From Suillus spraguei (Eukaryota; Basidiomycota; Agaricomycetes; Boletales; Suillaceae), in contig JABCPU010000049.1 in assembly GCA_016800925.1 (NCBI GenBank), positions 205,351 to 269,350 of the forward strand: a stretch of 64,000 nucleotides of DNA, written 5' to 3'. Below the pieces are notes generated by a model that saw only the letters and a list, made by a program, of their open reading frames with translations, was not told where the DNA came from and searched no databases. Position numbers and translations under genes: made by a program. Below are positions 1 through 11,902 of the stretch, piece by piece (within the stretch, counting starts at the first letter, position 1; each line of letters starts with the position of its first letter).

Positions 1-647
1 GCATGCGGAATAATCCTTGTTCATTATAGCAAGCAGCGTCAGATATTCATCTCTCATGACGAAATGGGAAATTGTAAGGCTGCGTAGGGTCCTGCTTGCC
101 GTGCCAAGTAAGGTGCACTTGCCCATGTGGCTGCATTCCTCGGAAATAGTGGTGCGGTTGGCTGTCACAGGGACAAGCTTGCGGACAAGTTCAAGCTCAT
201 TGTCGACAGCCAAGAGCTCCTTGCCTTTCCCTACACCCGGTTAACCTTGTCCGATCGCCACGAAGGATGGGCGTACACGCTTCTTCATCAACTGTCTAGA
301 TCTGATCAAACCCGAAAGTGTCGGCATGTAAGAACAAATGTAGAGATCTTCCAAGTCCCAGAACTATCTGCCTTTGTTTAAAAAGGGGTTGGCTGCATGG
401 AGAGGAATGGATGTGAAGGCCGCAGTTACATACAACCAGATTCGAGAGTGGCGCTTCAGCTTGAGGACGTTTTTGAGTACATCAACGATGGGTAGCATGA
501 TTTCGTTCCACACTGTTTGCGGGAGTACTATTAAATCCGTCCTCCACTCCGCTTGGTTCATGGCCCTGGTGAAGCGACTTTGAGATTATTCAGATCTGTG
601 AGTGACAGACGGCAAGGGAACATGATGAGGCTCTGCACTTCGTTGAA
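1..647. other. No convincing gene
   Basis: Short open stretches exist in several frames but none carries a motif I recognise. The tail of this interval reads in frame into the helicase remnant that follows, so it may be decayed upstream sequence of the same transposon. Confidence 0.4.
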
Positions 648-911
648 GTGCAAGTTCCACAGACAGGCGAAGTTCATGTCTCCCTTGCATTACTTTCTCC
701 TTTAATCCAGCATGATCCAGATGGACTATCAACCGCAAACAGTTTCCACTGCGACCTGCATATCGCCACGACTTTCATGGCTTGCAGGGTCTCACGCTCC
801 ATGCGCCGTGCTCGACCTTCACACCGATGCATTCGCGCACGGACAATTGTACATAGTGCTCTCCAGGGTGCGGAACCGTCGCGATATTCGGATATTTTTT
901 TCCAAAAATGA
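648..911 (+). pseudogene. Remnant of PIF1/Helitron-type helicase C-terminus
   Basis: About 85 codons resemble the C-terminal end of PIF1-like helicases, as found in Helitron Rep/Hel proteins and free-standing PIF1 genes. In frame 1 the sequence reads up to a segment ending HIATTF. A frame change then gives HGLQGLTLH, and a second change gives VLDLHTDAFAHGQLYIVLSR followed by VRNRRDIRIFFSKNE and a stop. The GLTL box and the HGQLY.(A/V)LSRVR box are characteristic of helicase motifs V-VI in this family. No ATPase Walker motifs are present, so this is only the 3' end of a broken gene. It is adjacent to the decayed protease. Two frameshifts within 90 codons make it non-functional. An old Helitron end is the likeliest source, but a PIF1 gene fragment cannot be excluded. 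Confidence 0.6.
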
Positions 912-1137
912 ATGAGAAAGAAATACAGGAAATACAGTATACACTCCATTACTACTGTGATAAACCAAAACAGGATACAGAATTGTGCGCAGGCGTGCGG
1001 ATTGTTTGTATTGCTATAATCTAGTCATACAGAAACCCAACCAAGGAATAAGACCTCCATAGGAGAAGAGCCTGTACAAATCCGTATGCTGCTTTGCATC
1101 TGAAAAACGATCATTTGCATACTTTGGCAATTTCATA

Positions 1138-2616
1138 TTAGTTGGTGGTGGCGTCAGTGAACGGGGTTTCGGCAAAACCAATGCAGGAGTGGTAGCCATC
1201 AAACACACTGTAGAAGCGCTGCATAAATGCGTAGCCATTAAAGTCCAACCCTTGCCCAAAGGGTGTGCTAATTCGGTCACGATGAGATATATGGCATCTG
1301 GATGAACAGGGGCACTACTAAGCTTGGAGTCGAGAGAACGAGGCCAGATTTGGGGCGTTTAGGGTGAGACTGAAGATTTGCTGTGCAAAATAGTGAACTA
1401 GGGATGAGAGGGCCGATGGAATTGACGTACGTCCCTAATATGAAAGCTCAAGGGCCGTAGGGCACTGTACTGGTCAGAGGTAATACTAAGAAGACCAGTC
1501 CTCCAATCAAAAGTACCGCCGGTTGCAGCCCGGTACTTGCGATAGGCATCTAGTATCAAACGTTGATTGAACAATTATTATGGCACGCTGCACTCTAAAT
1601 ACACCCGGAAGCAATGTAAAATAAATGTGCTGCCACTATCGACAACACCAGCAGTGGACTCCAGTATCGTTGTGGTGCCGTAGGTGATGCACTGATTGAT
1701 CCCAATGGTCATTTGAGGGGGTGATGGTGGTGGTGGTCTGAAACAAAACAATTGCTATCAGTCTGGATTGATCTAGGAGCTGAGGTAGCTTACGTGTAGG
1801 CAACGTTACCAATGTACTTTGGTATAGTCAGCTAGACCAAAGGTGAGCTCTCCGAAATGGCTGTGTGGATTCGTAGTGACGGGCTGGAAAAAGATACCAA
1901 CAAGGTGCTGAGCAATTTTGCCTTGGTCATACAGGTAGTCAGTGAAAGTCGGGATCGTGCCTTCATGTATTTGTTATAGTTCTGAGTGTCAAGGATTCAG
2001 GCCTTCATTCATGCCTTCCATTTAGAAGCAACACCGAGTGGAAACCTGGTGGCGGTGAGCCCATTACCGAGAGTGACGGTATCGCGGTAGATAAATCCTA
2101 TAGATAATGATAGGTATTCAAGTTTTCAACTTATGGTATTGTTATATGTCATACCAGAGGAGACCTCGGAGTTATTAGTCTCAGAACCATAGTTTACCAC
2201 TACAGGTCATCCAGTGTTGACGCTGGTGTCAGTTTTCACGTATCGAGTGGAGGCGCCAACCCATGTGTTCGAGCTGCCGGTGTCGACAACCAAGTTGTGT
2301 TCAACAATGCATTAGCAGACGCATGTTTTTTCAGTGTTGAACTGACAGGCTGTGGGGGGGCTGCCAATACCGACTGCTATGGTGTAATCCCAAAAACTGG
2401 TTCGCACAGGAATGCTATGAGCACGTCGGTCATGCGTGTTGTAACTGCTAAAGGCCGCCACACGAGCTTTATCGTGCTGCAAGAAGTTAATAGTACCATC
2501 GGAGAAGTTTAGCCTCCTGGTAAGGGGCAGGGTGATGTAAGAATTGTGAACTTCAACGGGCGACCTGTGATTGACAAAGCCAGGAAAAGTGTCGACAAGG
2601 ACGCAGCGAGGAACAT
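1138..2616 (-). pseudogene. Decayed pepsin-like (A1) aspartic protease
   Basis: A secreted A1-family aspartic endopeptidase relic, collinear with the plus-strand gene at 14,423-18,112. Reading minus from ATG at 2616: a signal peptide (MFLAASLSTLFLALS), then after a frameshift a segment equivalent to LPLTRRLNF. The first catalytic block VVDTGSSNTWVGAS lies near 2300-2250, the second catalytic block as STAGVVDSGST near 1650, a YLDAYRKYRAATGG segment near 1540, and the C-terminus GYAFMQRFYSVFDGYH..IGFAETPFTDATTN ending at a TAA at 1138-1140. The blocks sit in different frames with stops between them (for example after the signal peptide and around 1330). The intact DTGS site suggests decay began after duplication. 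The 5' flank (TATGATATTACTTTCC then ATG) is nearly identical to that of the plus-strand copy. Confidence 0.85.
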
Positions 2617-3823
2617 GACTTGCTGGAAAGTAATATCATACTCCGTAGCCCATTCGCATTATATACTGCCAGTAAATGCGATGACAATGTTAGGCACTTT
2701 AGCCACGTATGAAACGTCCCCCTCTAAAAAGCAATGAATGAGGTAGTTGCGATCCGTATCATCCCGAGTGCAAGGATTCGACTTTTTGCTTTTTATGCTG
2801 GCAGGTGGCAGGAATTTACAATTCATTTGTTTACCAACGGTGCAAACGTTCATGGACTTACCTTAGTTTTCATTTCCAAAGAGATCCTAGCCCGCCGCAT
2901 CGTGAATACACCTTGTCAGAATGTCAATGTCTAGGTTAGCATTGCTGAGGAGAGCGGTTTCTACATTGCGACCGACCCGGGAGAAGGGTTCTCAAACGCA
3001 AATGACATGATGACGTTCCTTGGCGTAGCTTTGATGATGCGTCGTTGTTTCAGACCCAAAGTAAATCTTACTATAATAATAAGCCCGTAACACCCGTACC
3101 CGGTCATCCTTCAAAGCTTCAAGTGTGTTGGGTGCTTCTTGTGTTGAGCTGTTGAAGTTGATTATGACTCGTGAGAAGGTTGCTCTCTTAAGTTTTGACG
3201 GTGCTGATTCGGACAGCATGACTCAGGCACTGCGGTGTCAGCCGAACAATTGCCCAGCAAACTAGCTGCTACACCAGTCATACATGAACACGAATATCAT
3301 GAGGTGGTGAATGATGACGCATGAAGGATTAGAAGAATCAATTATTCACAACTCAGCCTCAGTACTCAGTATTCAGCACCTATCAACATGTACAATGGTG
3401 ACATCTTTATTGTCCGTACTCACCAGCCTGGCCATTGACAGCTGTTACTGAGGATGTGACGAGACCCTGGATCAGCTAAATCGACAGCCGTTAAGCAATA
3501 ATATCCCATCAGTAAACCTCACCGCCCAAAACCCAAGCATGTATCTTCTATACAAGGTTTGGGGCGCTGCTGAGTGATGCTGATTCCGCAGATATGCATT
3601 CATGGCCGAGCCGAGACCACACGGATTGTTTTGGTCAACCTTCGCATGTAAGACTTGAGTACTTCTCCAATTTGCTAGTTAACCAAAAGATGCTGCCTGG
3701 TATGATTAGGGCTGTACTCGATTTCAGTGTTACCCATCACATGAAAACTGATCGATCCTGCATCTCCCAACAAACGTACCCGATGTTCATAACAAACCTA
3801 GGCCGTAAACCGATCAAACCAAC
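2617..3823. other. Intergenic; conserved protease promoter block
   Basis: No gene recognised. Around 2807-2827 (plus) lies GTGGCAGGAATTTACAATTC, which recurs in inverted orientation at about 14,250-14,270. It is about 200 bp upstream of the decayed protease and about 160 bp upstream of the plus-strand copy, so it is probably shared promoter sequence retained from the duplication. Confidence 0.5.
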
Positions 3824-4943
3824 TCACGACCCCCTAGCGCTCTCCTCCTTCGCCCAGCCTGTATCAACATCCATTCAGCACGTTGCCAATTTCAATGTGT
3901 AAGAAATTAAACCAGGCCACTGACGTTCTGTGTCGATAGTCACATCACATCGTACAGCAAATCCATGTTTACACCTGAAAACACTTGGAAATGATATGTG
4001 CATTTGCGAGCGACCATGATGTCTTCTGCACGTCGACGCGACGCGAGTGGGAATGTATGGTCTTCCTCTACAATATAAGAATAAAAGTGTGAATAGGGGA
4101 GCTTAACAGTAATCGCTATAAGAGAAACTTTTACCTGCGCAAGAGAGAAGGAGAGGTCCTGTATTGTATTTGGCTAAGGCAGCCAGATGAAATATTAAGC
4201 ACAAGAAACATACCATCGAGTTTCTCAAAGTGGCTTTCGTCAAGGAATGCGGGGTGAGCCAGTGCTCCTAGTGACAGTCCTCACATGGGCATCCTTCTTG
4301 AAAGCTGTCGAATCACTTACCGGCAACCACAGACCTATCAGAAATCAGGTCCATGACGAATGAGGCTCCAAAGCAGTACCCTGATCACAAAAATTCAGCA
4401 TCTCCTGGCGTCATTTTTGTATTGACGTACCGACAGCACAGTACTTGGTGTTCTCCCTTCCTGCACATACCATGTATATATTTCGGCGACCTGGAAGTGT
4501 TCGGAAACAAACCACGTACCGTATTTTTCTTTCACAGCGTCTAGCCAAGCGGGTAATGCATCGATAGCAGGTCTACGGGAATTGTGAACCCATGCCTGGC
4601 GATCATGAGCAGACGAGTAACTCGTTATGGAGTCGCCAAAGAAATAATCAGGCCCAAGGACGATATAGCCTTGTTACGTTGATCTGGCATCAGCTCACAA
4701 TGTACAACGTTGACAACAGGACGCACCACAGGATGCGAAGTAGTCTTGAATTAACTGATTGTTAACGAAAAGCGGGCCCCACACATCTGCCAGGAAAAAT
4801 ATCACTTTATGTGTGGGAGAAGGAGGATCGGAGATGTATGTTGGGATTCCACCGAGGTCCTCGACGCGTCCAACCGGCGTGCCTGTGTGTTTTACACCGG
4901 TGAAACAACAGCTACTAGGGGCAGAGGCCAGTGTAGGGGACAT
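3824..4943 (-). CDS. Dienelactone-hydrolase-like protein, copy B (frameshifted)
   Basis: Predicted alpha/beta hydrolase of the dienelactone hydrolase family (carboxymethylenebutenolidase-like), which typically opens lactone rings with a Cys-His-Asp triad. Exons read minus: MSPTLASAPSSCCFTGVKHTG...IPTYIS...KVIFFLADVWGPLFVNNQLIQDYFASCG; then GYIVLGPDYFFGDS; YCFGASFVMDLI with the nucleophile-type Cys in G-Y-C-F-G; ALAHPAFLDE; EEDHTFPL..RRAEDI; and a final WAKEESARG. Short introns separate these. Start chosen at the second ATG (4943) because it aligns with the neighbour; an ATG at 4952 is also in frame. Two places need one extra base: A3 to A4 near 3967 (restores VKHGFAVR) and G5 to G6 near 3830 (restores VVSWFDRF). 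So it is either a young pseudogene or affected by homopolymer errors. It is the tandem neighbour of copy A, same strand, about 425 bp apart. Confidence 0.8.
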
Positions 4944-5367
4944 TGTTGACATTCTGCGTAGATGTGAACACCCTTCAAACTGTAATTTTCGTGCGATCTT
5001 TATATTTTCGGAATAGGCGAGGCATTCACGTGGACGACTCCGGATGTGGACACCATATGTTCAACGTGGAGTGTCGCCGCCATGTCGCATTAGTCTTCAG
5101 CAGCGATAGTGACTACCTAGGAGGATAACTATAGCCACTTACGAAATGCAAGGTCCGTTCCTTGAAACTCATTTGAATAGCCTGAGTACGTGTCCAAATC
5201 TATTTTGCCAGCGCACTATACCACTTAGTACATACAAAGGAAAGATGTATATGATGAAACATTTCCCAGGACCAACATAGAACTTATCTAATGCAAAAAA
5301 GGTTGCAATATGAATGAATATGATTTACAAGCGGTTCATGGTTTCACTTACTGAGTAACGTCATAGA

Positions 5368-6508
5368 TCACTTGCTGCTCGAAAAGCGTTTGAACCATTG
5401 CACCATTGCACGGTGACACTCTTCCTTCGCCCACCCTATCAGAAGCAAGCACCTGTGAAAATTCAAATCATTGAAACAGGTGACAAACACTGACTTTCAG
5501 TCTCGACTTCCGGATTTGCCCTTGTTGCAAAGCCGTGCGATACTCCACTGAATATCTGAAAATAGTATGTCGCCTTCTTCTCCACAAGAATATCTTCAAC
5601 TTGTCGTCGGAACGACGCTGGGAATGCAGTGTCCGTTTCTATTGGATGGTATGAGTGAAGCACGCCTCAGAGGACTGGAAGATGTGTCCATACCTGCGCA
5701 AGAGAACAACAAAGGAACTAATTGCATAGCTTGGTCAATATTGTTATTGAAAGGCATGTCATGGGACCTGCCTTTGCTAGCTCTCAGAAGCTCCTCGGTC
5801 AAGCTCGTGGGATGGGCCACGGCGGCTAGATAATTTCACACACAGACACCAAAGGTAGAGAGATAAGTCACATACCACACGATAGCATATCAGTAGCTGC
5901 AACCCCAAAGGCATAGGGGGCGCCAAAACAGATACCTTGATCCAGTATGAAAGTAGCAGCCTTGTAGAACTTAACTTACTTACCAATGGAACAGTAGTTC
6001 ACATTCGTTCCTTTATATCGTTACATGTAATTTCGGCATAGGACGTATGCTGAAAAGGATCATACCAAACATTTCCTTGACGCCATCGACCCACTTTGGG
6101 ACGCTAGCCCTTGCTTGTTCGAGAGACTTTGCTCTCCACGTCGAGCGATCAAACTCAGGGTTATCGAGATGTAGATGCACGGGATCACCAAAAAAGTAAT
6201 CTATCCCAACCACGGTAAGACCTGCTTTCCTTTCCTGATCGATACGCGCACAAAGAAACTATACAGACAAGACACGTACCCTGAGAAGCGTAGTAATCTT
6301 GAACCAATTGAGCGTTGATATAGAATGGCCCAAAGATGTCTGAGAAGTATAGGATAACGGTTTCCACTCCAGAGGTAGCGGGAGTTTGCGGAGCAGATAT
6401 GTATGTGGGTACGCCAGCGATGGTGATACTTTTACCGTTGGGTATACCGCTGTGTGCGACTGAAGTGAAACAGTGGTCTGTCAATGGGCCTGCGAGTGTG
6501 GACGACAT
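5368..6508 (-). CDS. Dienelactone-hydrolase-like protein, copy A
   Basis: Cytosolic alpha/beta hydrolase of the dienelactone hydrolase family; the exact substrate is unknown. Start ATG at 6508 (MSSTLAGPLTDHCFTSVAHSG). Exon 1 runs to about 6280 (VILYFSDIFGPFYINAQLVQDYYASQG); exon 2 begins at about 6221 (LTVVGIDYFFGDPVHLHL..WVDGVKEMFG); then short exons VNYCSIG, VCFGAPYAFGVAATDM (the Cys of CFGAP is the expected nucleophile), AVAHPTSLTEELLRASKGR (His region), DTAFPASFRRQVEDILVEKKATYYFQIFSGVSHGFATRANPEVE, and a last exon WAKEECHRAMVQWFKRFSSSK ending in TGA at 5368-5370. All joins use plausible GT-AG introns and I found no frameshift, so this copy looks functional. About 240 residues is normal for the family. 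Head-to-tail duplication with copy B. Confidence 0.85.
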
Positions 6509-7307
6509 AATAGTTCTTGGTAAGAAGAGGAGTCGTAAAGTGGGTAAATCATGGAATTTCTTTGCGAACTTGTGTCCCACGCAATTCTGGGCGGCTCCCA
6601 GTGTCGGCGTTCCATGCAAAACCGATACTATGTTTAATGCTTGCGGGCATCATAGTAAGTACTAATCGCAGAGTCCCGAATTAAGTAGCTATTTTTATCC
6701 TATCTCATGGTCACGCACTGTGATTCATCTACATACACGAGCATATGTACAAGGTTGTCCGTCAATTGATCGATTCAACCCCATCTTGGTTACCATCATC
6801 AAATGTAGGCTACACCTTGTAAAGAAACAAAAAGCCCGGGGCACACCACCATCATAACGGCATCTAAGCGCTTCCACCATCCTACGTTAGGATTAGCCAG
6901 CTCGTCAAAGTCAGTATCCACCGCATTTGACGTTCCACTCTTTTGGATAGTGGTATCACTGGGCATCATTATAGATGTGAGATTGCACTTATATCAGGCC
7001 GTTGTGGATTAAAATATTCACTTGCTACTTATCGATTCGTGTTGCACATTATAAAATGTGAATCCACAACGGTCGGTATATTGATAATCGTATATAAAGA
7101 GCGGAAGCAGCTATTAAATGTTGAATAGCTGCATATGGTTAGTATGGAAATGAGCGAGACTAGTAAATAAAGTACGTGCAGCTAGCAGCAGCCGCACGAT
7201 TATAGCCATCAGGGTAAATAGGAAAGCAAGAGCTTAAATAGGTATATCAGAGCACGTGTGTCAATGAAAGAAACTTTGAAAGAAGTAGCCCATCCGTCAT
7301 CGCTCGC
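6509..7307. other. Intergenic, no gene seen
   Basis: The region separates the hydrolase pair from the tetraspanin 3' end. A segment near 6987-7070 is loosely self-complementary (gccgttgtggatt and aatccacaacggtc in inverted orientation), enclosing about 65 bp. No coding signal recognised. Confidence 0.4.
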
Positions 7308-8606
7308 TCATTTATATTCTCTCGTGTAAGGCGCCCTCACCCCCATTGACTCGTACTTGCCATGTCGTGTTGTGCCTGTCCCGCTCGCAACACCTGAGGT
7401 ATATGTCATAGAATCAAGGTTCCGAGACCGCGCCAAGATATCGGACGCAATTTCGCTACCGTATTGTTCAGCCAGTTGACTGCGGTGAAAAAGTTAACAG
7501 GTACATCCAGGGATAAATAGGAAATAACTCACTTGGCATAATTATCCATAATGACAGCCATACTTGCCGTGCTGAGCCTATAGGCCTTGGGCATCATGCC
7601 CTTACCGAAGCGGTAGGTTACGTGGTTTGAGCACAAGAGACCCGCGAGCATGATTACGAGTTGAAGGGGTACGAGGGAAAAAGCGATGGTGTACCAGATG
7701 GACAAGACGCGTTTCTCAAAGTTAACGTATGCCTCTTTGCACCCTGGGAGGACGGTGCGGGAATAGCAGCTTTGAGAGACAGTGGCTTCAACGAAGGGAG
7801 AGTAATATCCACAGCAATGGAGTCTGTTTTGGATCCTGAGACGGCCCTCTGCTCCGAGGTCGCGAGACCATTGGGCATTTAATTTGCCTTCGAGGTTGAA
7901 TGTGCGTTGCTTGTAAGTCACATAACCGGGAGTAACGAGGAGGGCAAAGCAGAGCCAGAGAGCGAAAGTATAGACAGCTAGGAAGGAGCGATTGTTGAGG
8001 AGGATGCCGGCCCAACCAATTACGGAAGTAACTGAGGCTAGGGCTGCAGCGGCTGTAGAGAGAATGAGTGCTTCTCGGTTGCCTACCCGAACAATATCTG
8101 CGTGTTCAAAGACGTCAAACCATGTGAGAAGACAGAAGATGAGGCCTGTCAGGGCGTATATGCATAACTGCAAGAGATGTATCAGGAAGTAGAAAATATG
8201 AAAAAGGGAAAGGCACTGACTGCAAGATTGGCAATAAAGAGTGCCCATTTGAACCTGTTCCACTGCATGCGGGGGCGGGTGTGACCGCCTTCTTTTCCAC
8301 CGAACCAACGACCGGTAATACCATCGTAGTCTTCGTCGCCTTCTGCAGGCATACGAGCCTCCCCGCTTTTAAAGGCCTCTCTACCTCCGCCTCTCTTGTG
8401 CATGGCGGGATGGTCAGCATTGTCTTTTCCTAGTTTGCGTCTGCGGGGAGTGGGGGAGAGCAAGCCAGAGGAGAACTTGTTAGGTAGATAGTTGACAGAA
8501 AGAGAGAGCTCCTTAGGTTTGGGCTTTCAGCGCGGGGCGATGGGGGAGTAGAATAAGATTCATCGGCGGCGAAGAGAGGGACAGGGGGTTCCAGGGGAAG
8601 CTGCAT
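7308..8606 (-). CDS. Tetraspanin (fungal Tsp2/Tsp3-like)
   Basis: Four-pass membrane protein of the fungal tetraspanin family, thought to organise membrane microdomains. Likely start ATG at 8606 (MQLPLEPPVPLF). The conserved basidiomycete N-tail SLSVNYLPNKFSSGLLSP, GGGREAFKSGEARMP and DEDYDG follow, then transmembrane segments. Intron 8168-8220 is followed by the rest of TM1 (CIYALTGLIFCLLTWF) and the second and third segments. The large extracellular loop holds the CCG signature (HCCGYYSPF) and paired cysteines SQSCYSR..LPGCKEAY, then TM4. A last intron (7480-7532) adds a C-tail NQLAEQYGSEIASDILARSR ending EYK at TGA 7308-7310; without this splice the ORF stops early at NYAK. Between the N-tail start and SVNYLP one extra base (for example C3 to C4 in GAAAGCCCAAACC) is required. 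That may be an assembly error. Confidence 0.85.
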
Positions 8607-9069
8607 GTCTGCAAGGATTGGCCTGGTAGAAGGGGTGAGCGAATAGGCTGAGGTGAGAGAGGAGGGTCGACGAATGTGGCTAGGGAAGCGATTAGTATGG
8701 AGTGAAGGGAGATTAGGATGGTATCGAGTAAAAATAAAGAAATGAAAGACACTCGATGCGAGTTTTTTTTATAAAGAGGCTATTGAAAGATTAAAAGTAC
8801 GACTTACCCGCTAAAACTTGGGTGGTCTAACATGACCGCTGAGCTGCAGTGCTTGGTAGTACACTCAATTGCCGTTTCCGGTGTGAACGGAACGTTACCG
8901 TATGGTGCTTAGCTCGTATCACTTTCTTGAGCCTAACTGTCCGATAAAACCCGTAACAACGTTGCGACTTGCGGAGCAAGGTCAGACCCGAAGTAACGCC
9001 ACAATACCCACATGCGCGATATGTCACATTTCATTAAGACGCGTGACAGACGCGTCACGCCTCTCCTCA

Positions 9070-11902
9070 ATGTGCGACACAAATACACGTCCGCTAAAAC
9101 GTCAGCGCACACTCTCCATCTCAGCCTCGTCGACGCCAAGATCTTCTTCACTCACTCCACCACCAAACTCTCAGACGCCAGCACTACGCCCGCTTCCTCC
9201 AGCAATCCTACTTCTCGCACTTCCAGGGCTTCTGGCGCTTCCTCCGACTCATCCAGACTTTGGCTTTTCTCTATTTCTCTCTCTGCGCTCATTAAGACAA
9301 TGCCTAGCACTACCTGCTCTCGCCCCTGATATAGAATCTCATGCTTGGACCAGTTTGGCCGAGGTTGGCATAAGAGTAATGGAGAGTGGCTTTTGCTCGC
9401 AGGAGGGAGGATGTGACTGGGCTGTTGGTATTCATGCAGAGGTGCGTCAAGTTCTTTTTTACCACCTGTCGAATTTGACGAGTACCATTGTACAAAAGGT
9501 CGAGAAAGCACTCAGCAAAGGCCTCCTCATCACACAAAAGGTGAGTCTCCTTACTTTTGACGTAAAAACAATCGACCCTATCATTTCAATTCAGCACCCG
9601 TCACTCCGGCAGCTTCGCCATCACCTCTCACTCCTTCATGCCCATTTTGCGTTTACCTTCCCTTCCTCTTCTACATCGCCAAAATTTGCACGTGCTATCC
9701 TCAGACGCCTCATTGCGTCATTTGTGTCCTCAGATCCTCCAGGCACCGTATATGCTGCACACCTAGCATTAATCACCCAGATTAATACACTACCCCCTTC
9801 TTCTAATGGTGCTGCTAATAACAGCCCCGCATCAATAGGTGCCCCCGCCCTCCAAGCAACACTCACTGCTATAGATGCTCTGATAACTCTTGCACGCAAA
9901 AACCATCACCCCCGGATCATTGCCCTGGCTCACGTCATTAGGTTGCGCATTCTCCTTCGTGCAAGTGCATGGGCCCAAGTCGGGGCTGCTCTTGATACCG
10001 CCGAGGCCGTGCTTGGCTTGATGTTCAACAAGGACGGCAAGGTTAAGAATGACAAGGGTCATATTAATGCGATGGCAGATGCCAAACAAGATGATGACGC
10101 ACTTCCCCGTTGGAACTCTATAACAGTTCATGACGTTAATGCTCTGTCTCGCGAATATTCCCAAGTATGCATCACCAGCAATTCAAATGTAGAGCCAAAA
10201 CAAGAGGAGGAAATCGTGCAATCGGACCCTGCTCATGCTTCGCTGGTTATTCATACACTCCTCTCTGGTACCATATTTTTTACTTTCTCCGGAAACATTC
10301 GTGCAGCCGAGCAAAGGCTCGTCGCGCTCCACGAAATCGTCGATAGCGGAGCACTCGAGGGATTCAAGGATGGTATTGTACAGGTATGCTTTCTGTTCCC
10401 CTTTGTGTTTCTCTCCCCTTGGGTCCTAACTACACAATCCGTATAGATCCCTCTCTCACCGCATCCTCCCTTAGCAGTCCATACCACCCACCCACTCATA
10501 CTTCTCCCGCTTACATTCCTCGTCAGCGCTACTGCAAAACGCGATCCAGTGGGCAGAAACCCAAAGAGAAGGCTCTGGGCCGAAGCAGCGATTACCATTC
10601 TCAGTACTGCAAGAAAAGACATCGAACGCAAGTTTTGATTATTGGTGTGTTGATACCGGTGCTCATTTATCTTCAGTACCCCTCTGGGCATCCCTGGCAG
10701 ACAGAGACGAAATTATACAGCGCACAATAAGAATCACAGCTGATCTTTTATGCGAGCTCGTCGCGGTACGTTTAATTACATTTCACTGCCTCGTAACTCT
10801 ATCTCATCCTCAAACACAGATATCGATCCAACGCTCTGAATTCGACGCTGCAGAAACACATCTAAACGCACTACTCACTCTAACCCACACCCACGACCTC
10901 TTCCACTCATATAGCGCCCGTATCACCCTACATGCCGCGCATCTCGCGCATGGACTCGGAGACACCGAACATGCAGGTGTATGCTATCGCGTCGCCAAAT
11001 CCATAGATGACGAATGCAATGCAGGGGCTGGATATGTAGGTGCTGCTGCATGCGCCGGGGAAGCATTATTGCGCATAGGGCTATGTGCTCAAGCTCGGGA
11101 TCACGGCCAGAGCTCGAGCATTACTACAAATGAAGACGCTAGCGGTGATAAAAGCGACTGGCTGGACGCTGAGACGCATGCACTTGCTACGTCTGCGATC
11201 CAGCGGTGTCATGGGATGGGAGGGACGCTGGAAGCGGTTGGAAAGGTGGTGCAGGCAGCTGTAGCGGGTGCTAGGGGGGAGATTGTTGGTGCTAAGTGCG
11301 TTTTTTCTCTTTGTTTCTCGTCAAAGATTGCATAACTGATTCGTTCTTACGAATTAATAGATCGCACCTGAAATCTGCTCTGTCCTTGTCAACATCAGCA
11401 GGCGAGAACCATCTCCGCGCATTGCTCCTCGCGCAAGTGGGTGCACATTATTTGCATACGGCACCTGCGCATGCTATGGAGACATTGGCAGTGTGCGAGA
11501 CGCTTGGAGCGGGGATGGGCGCGAAGCAGAAGGATGTAGATGGTTTGAAAGGTAAAGGTGAAGGAAAGGAGAATGACACAGATGGTGGTGATGGTCCAAT
11601 AGGCAATGCCCCGCTTCGCCTCTGGGTCGGCGAAAGATTCCTCGGTATGATGCTTATTTGTTTATGTAGTTCAGTGCTGATAGATAAGCGCAGAGATATT
11701 CAAGCGCGCGAATAAACCGCACCGAGTGGCAAAGCAGGAGGTGTATAATGCCATGTATCGGGGTGCGGTAGAAGGGATGGTGGGGAGGGCGAGGTGGCCT
11801 TCTGCAGTACAATCTGGTTGTCACTCGGATGAAAGGGGGCCTGCCGACGGAGAAGACGTGAAAATGCAGAATCTGGATCCATATCAGGATGTTGAGATGT
11901 AG
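9070..11902 (+). CDS. MAU2: MAU2/SCC4-like cohesin loading factor
   Basis: Helical (TPR-like) partner of Scc2/NIPBL that loads cohesin onto chromatin in the nucleus. Exons: 9070-9540, 9595-10383, 10447-10627, 10677-10765, 10820-11295, 11361-11644, 11694-11902. The start ATG 9070 gives MCDTNTRPLKRQRTLS, a basic N-tail. It is followed by PPAILLLALPGLLALPPTHPDF, a family-typical first helical repeat, and alanine/leucine-rich repeats such as FHSYSARITLHAAHLAHGLGDTEHA and HLRALLLAQVGAHYLHTAPAHAMETL. The C-terminus EIFKRANKPHRVAKQEVYNAMYR ends QDVEM. All joins are in frame. The third intron appears to be a GC-AG intron (GCAAGT donor at 10628), because no GT donor keeps the frame. Predicted length is about 830 residues, similar to other fungal MAU2 proteins. 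It faces away from the tetraspanin, about 460 bp apart. Confidence 0.85.

Noticed and set aside
3594..3902. 102-codon plus-strand ORF
   Set aside because: It lies antisense to the last exons of hydrolase copy B and has no motif of its own.
6336..6665. 109-codon plus-strand ORF
   Set aside because: Antisense shadow of the first exon of hydrolase copy A.
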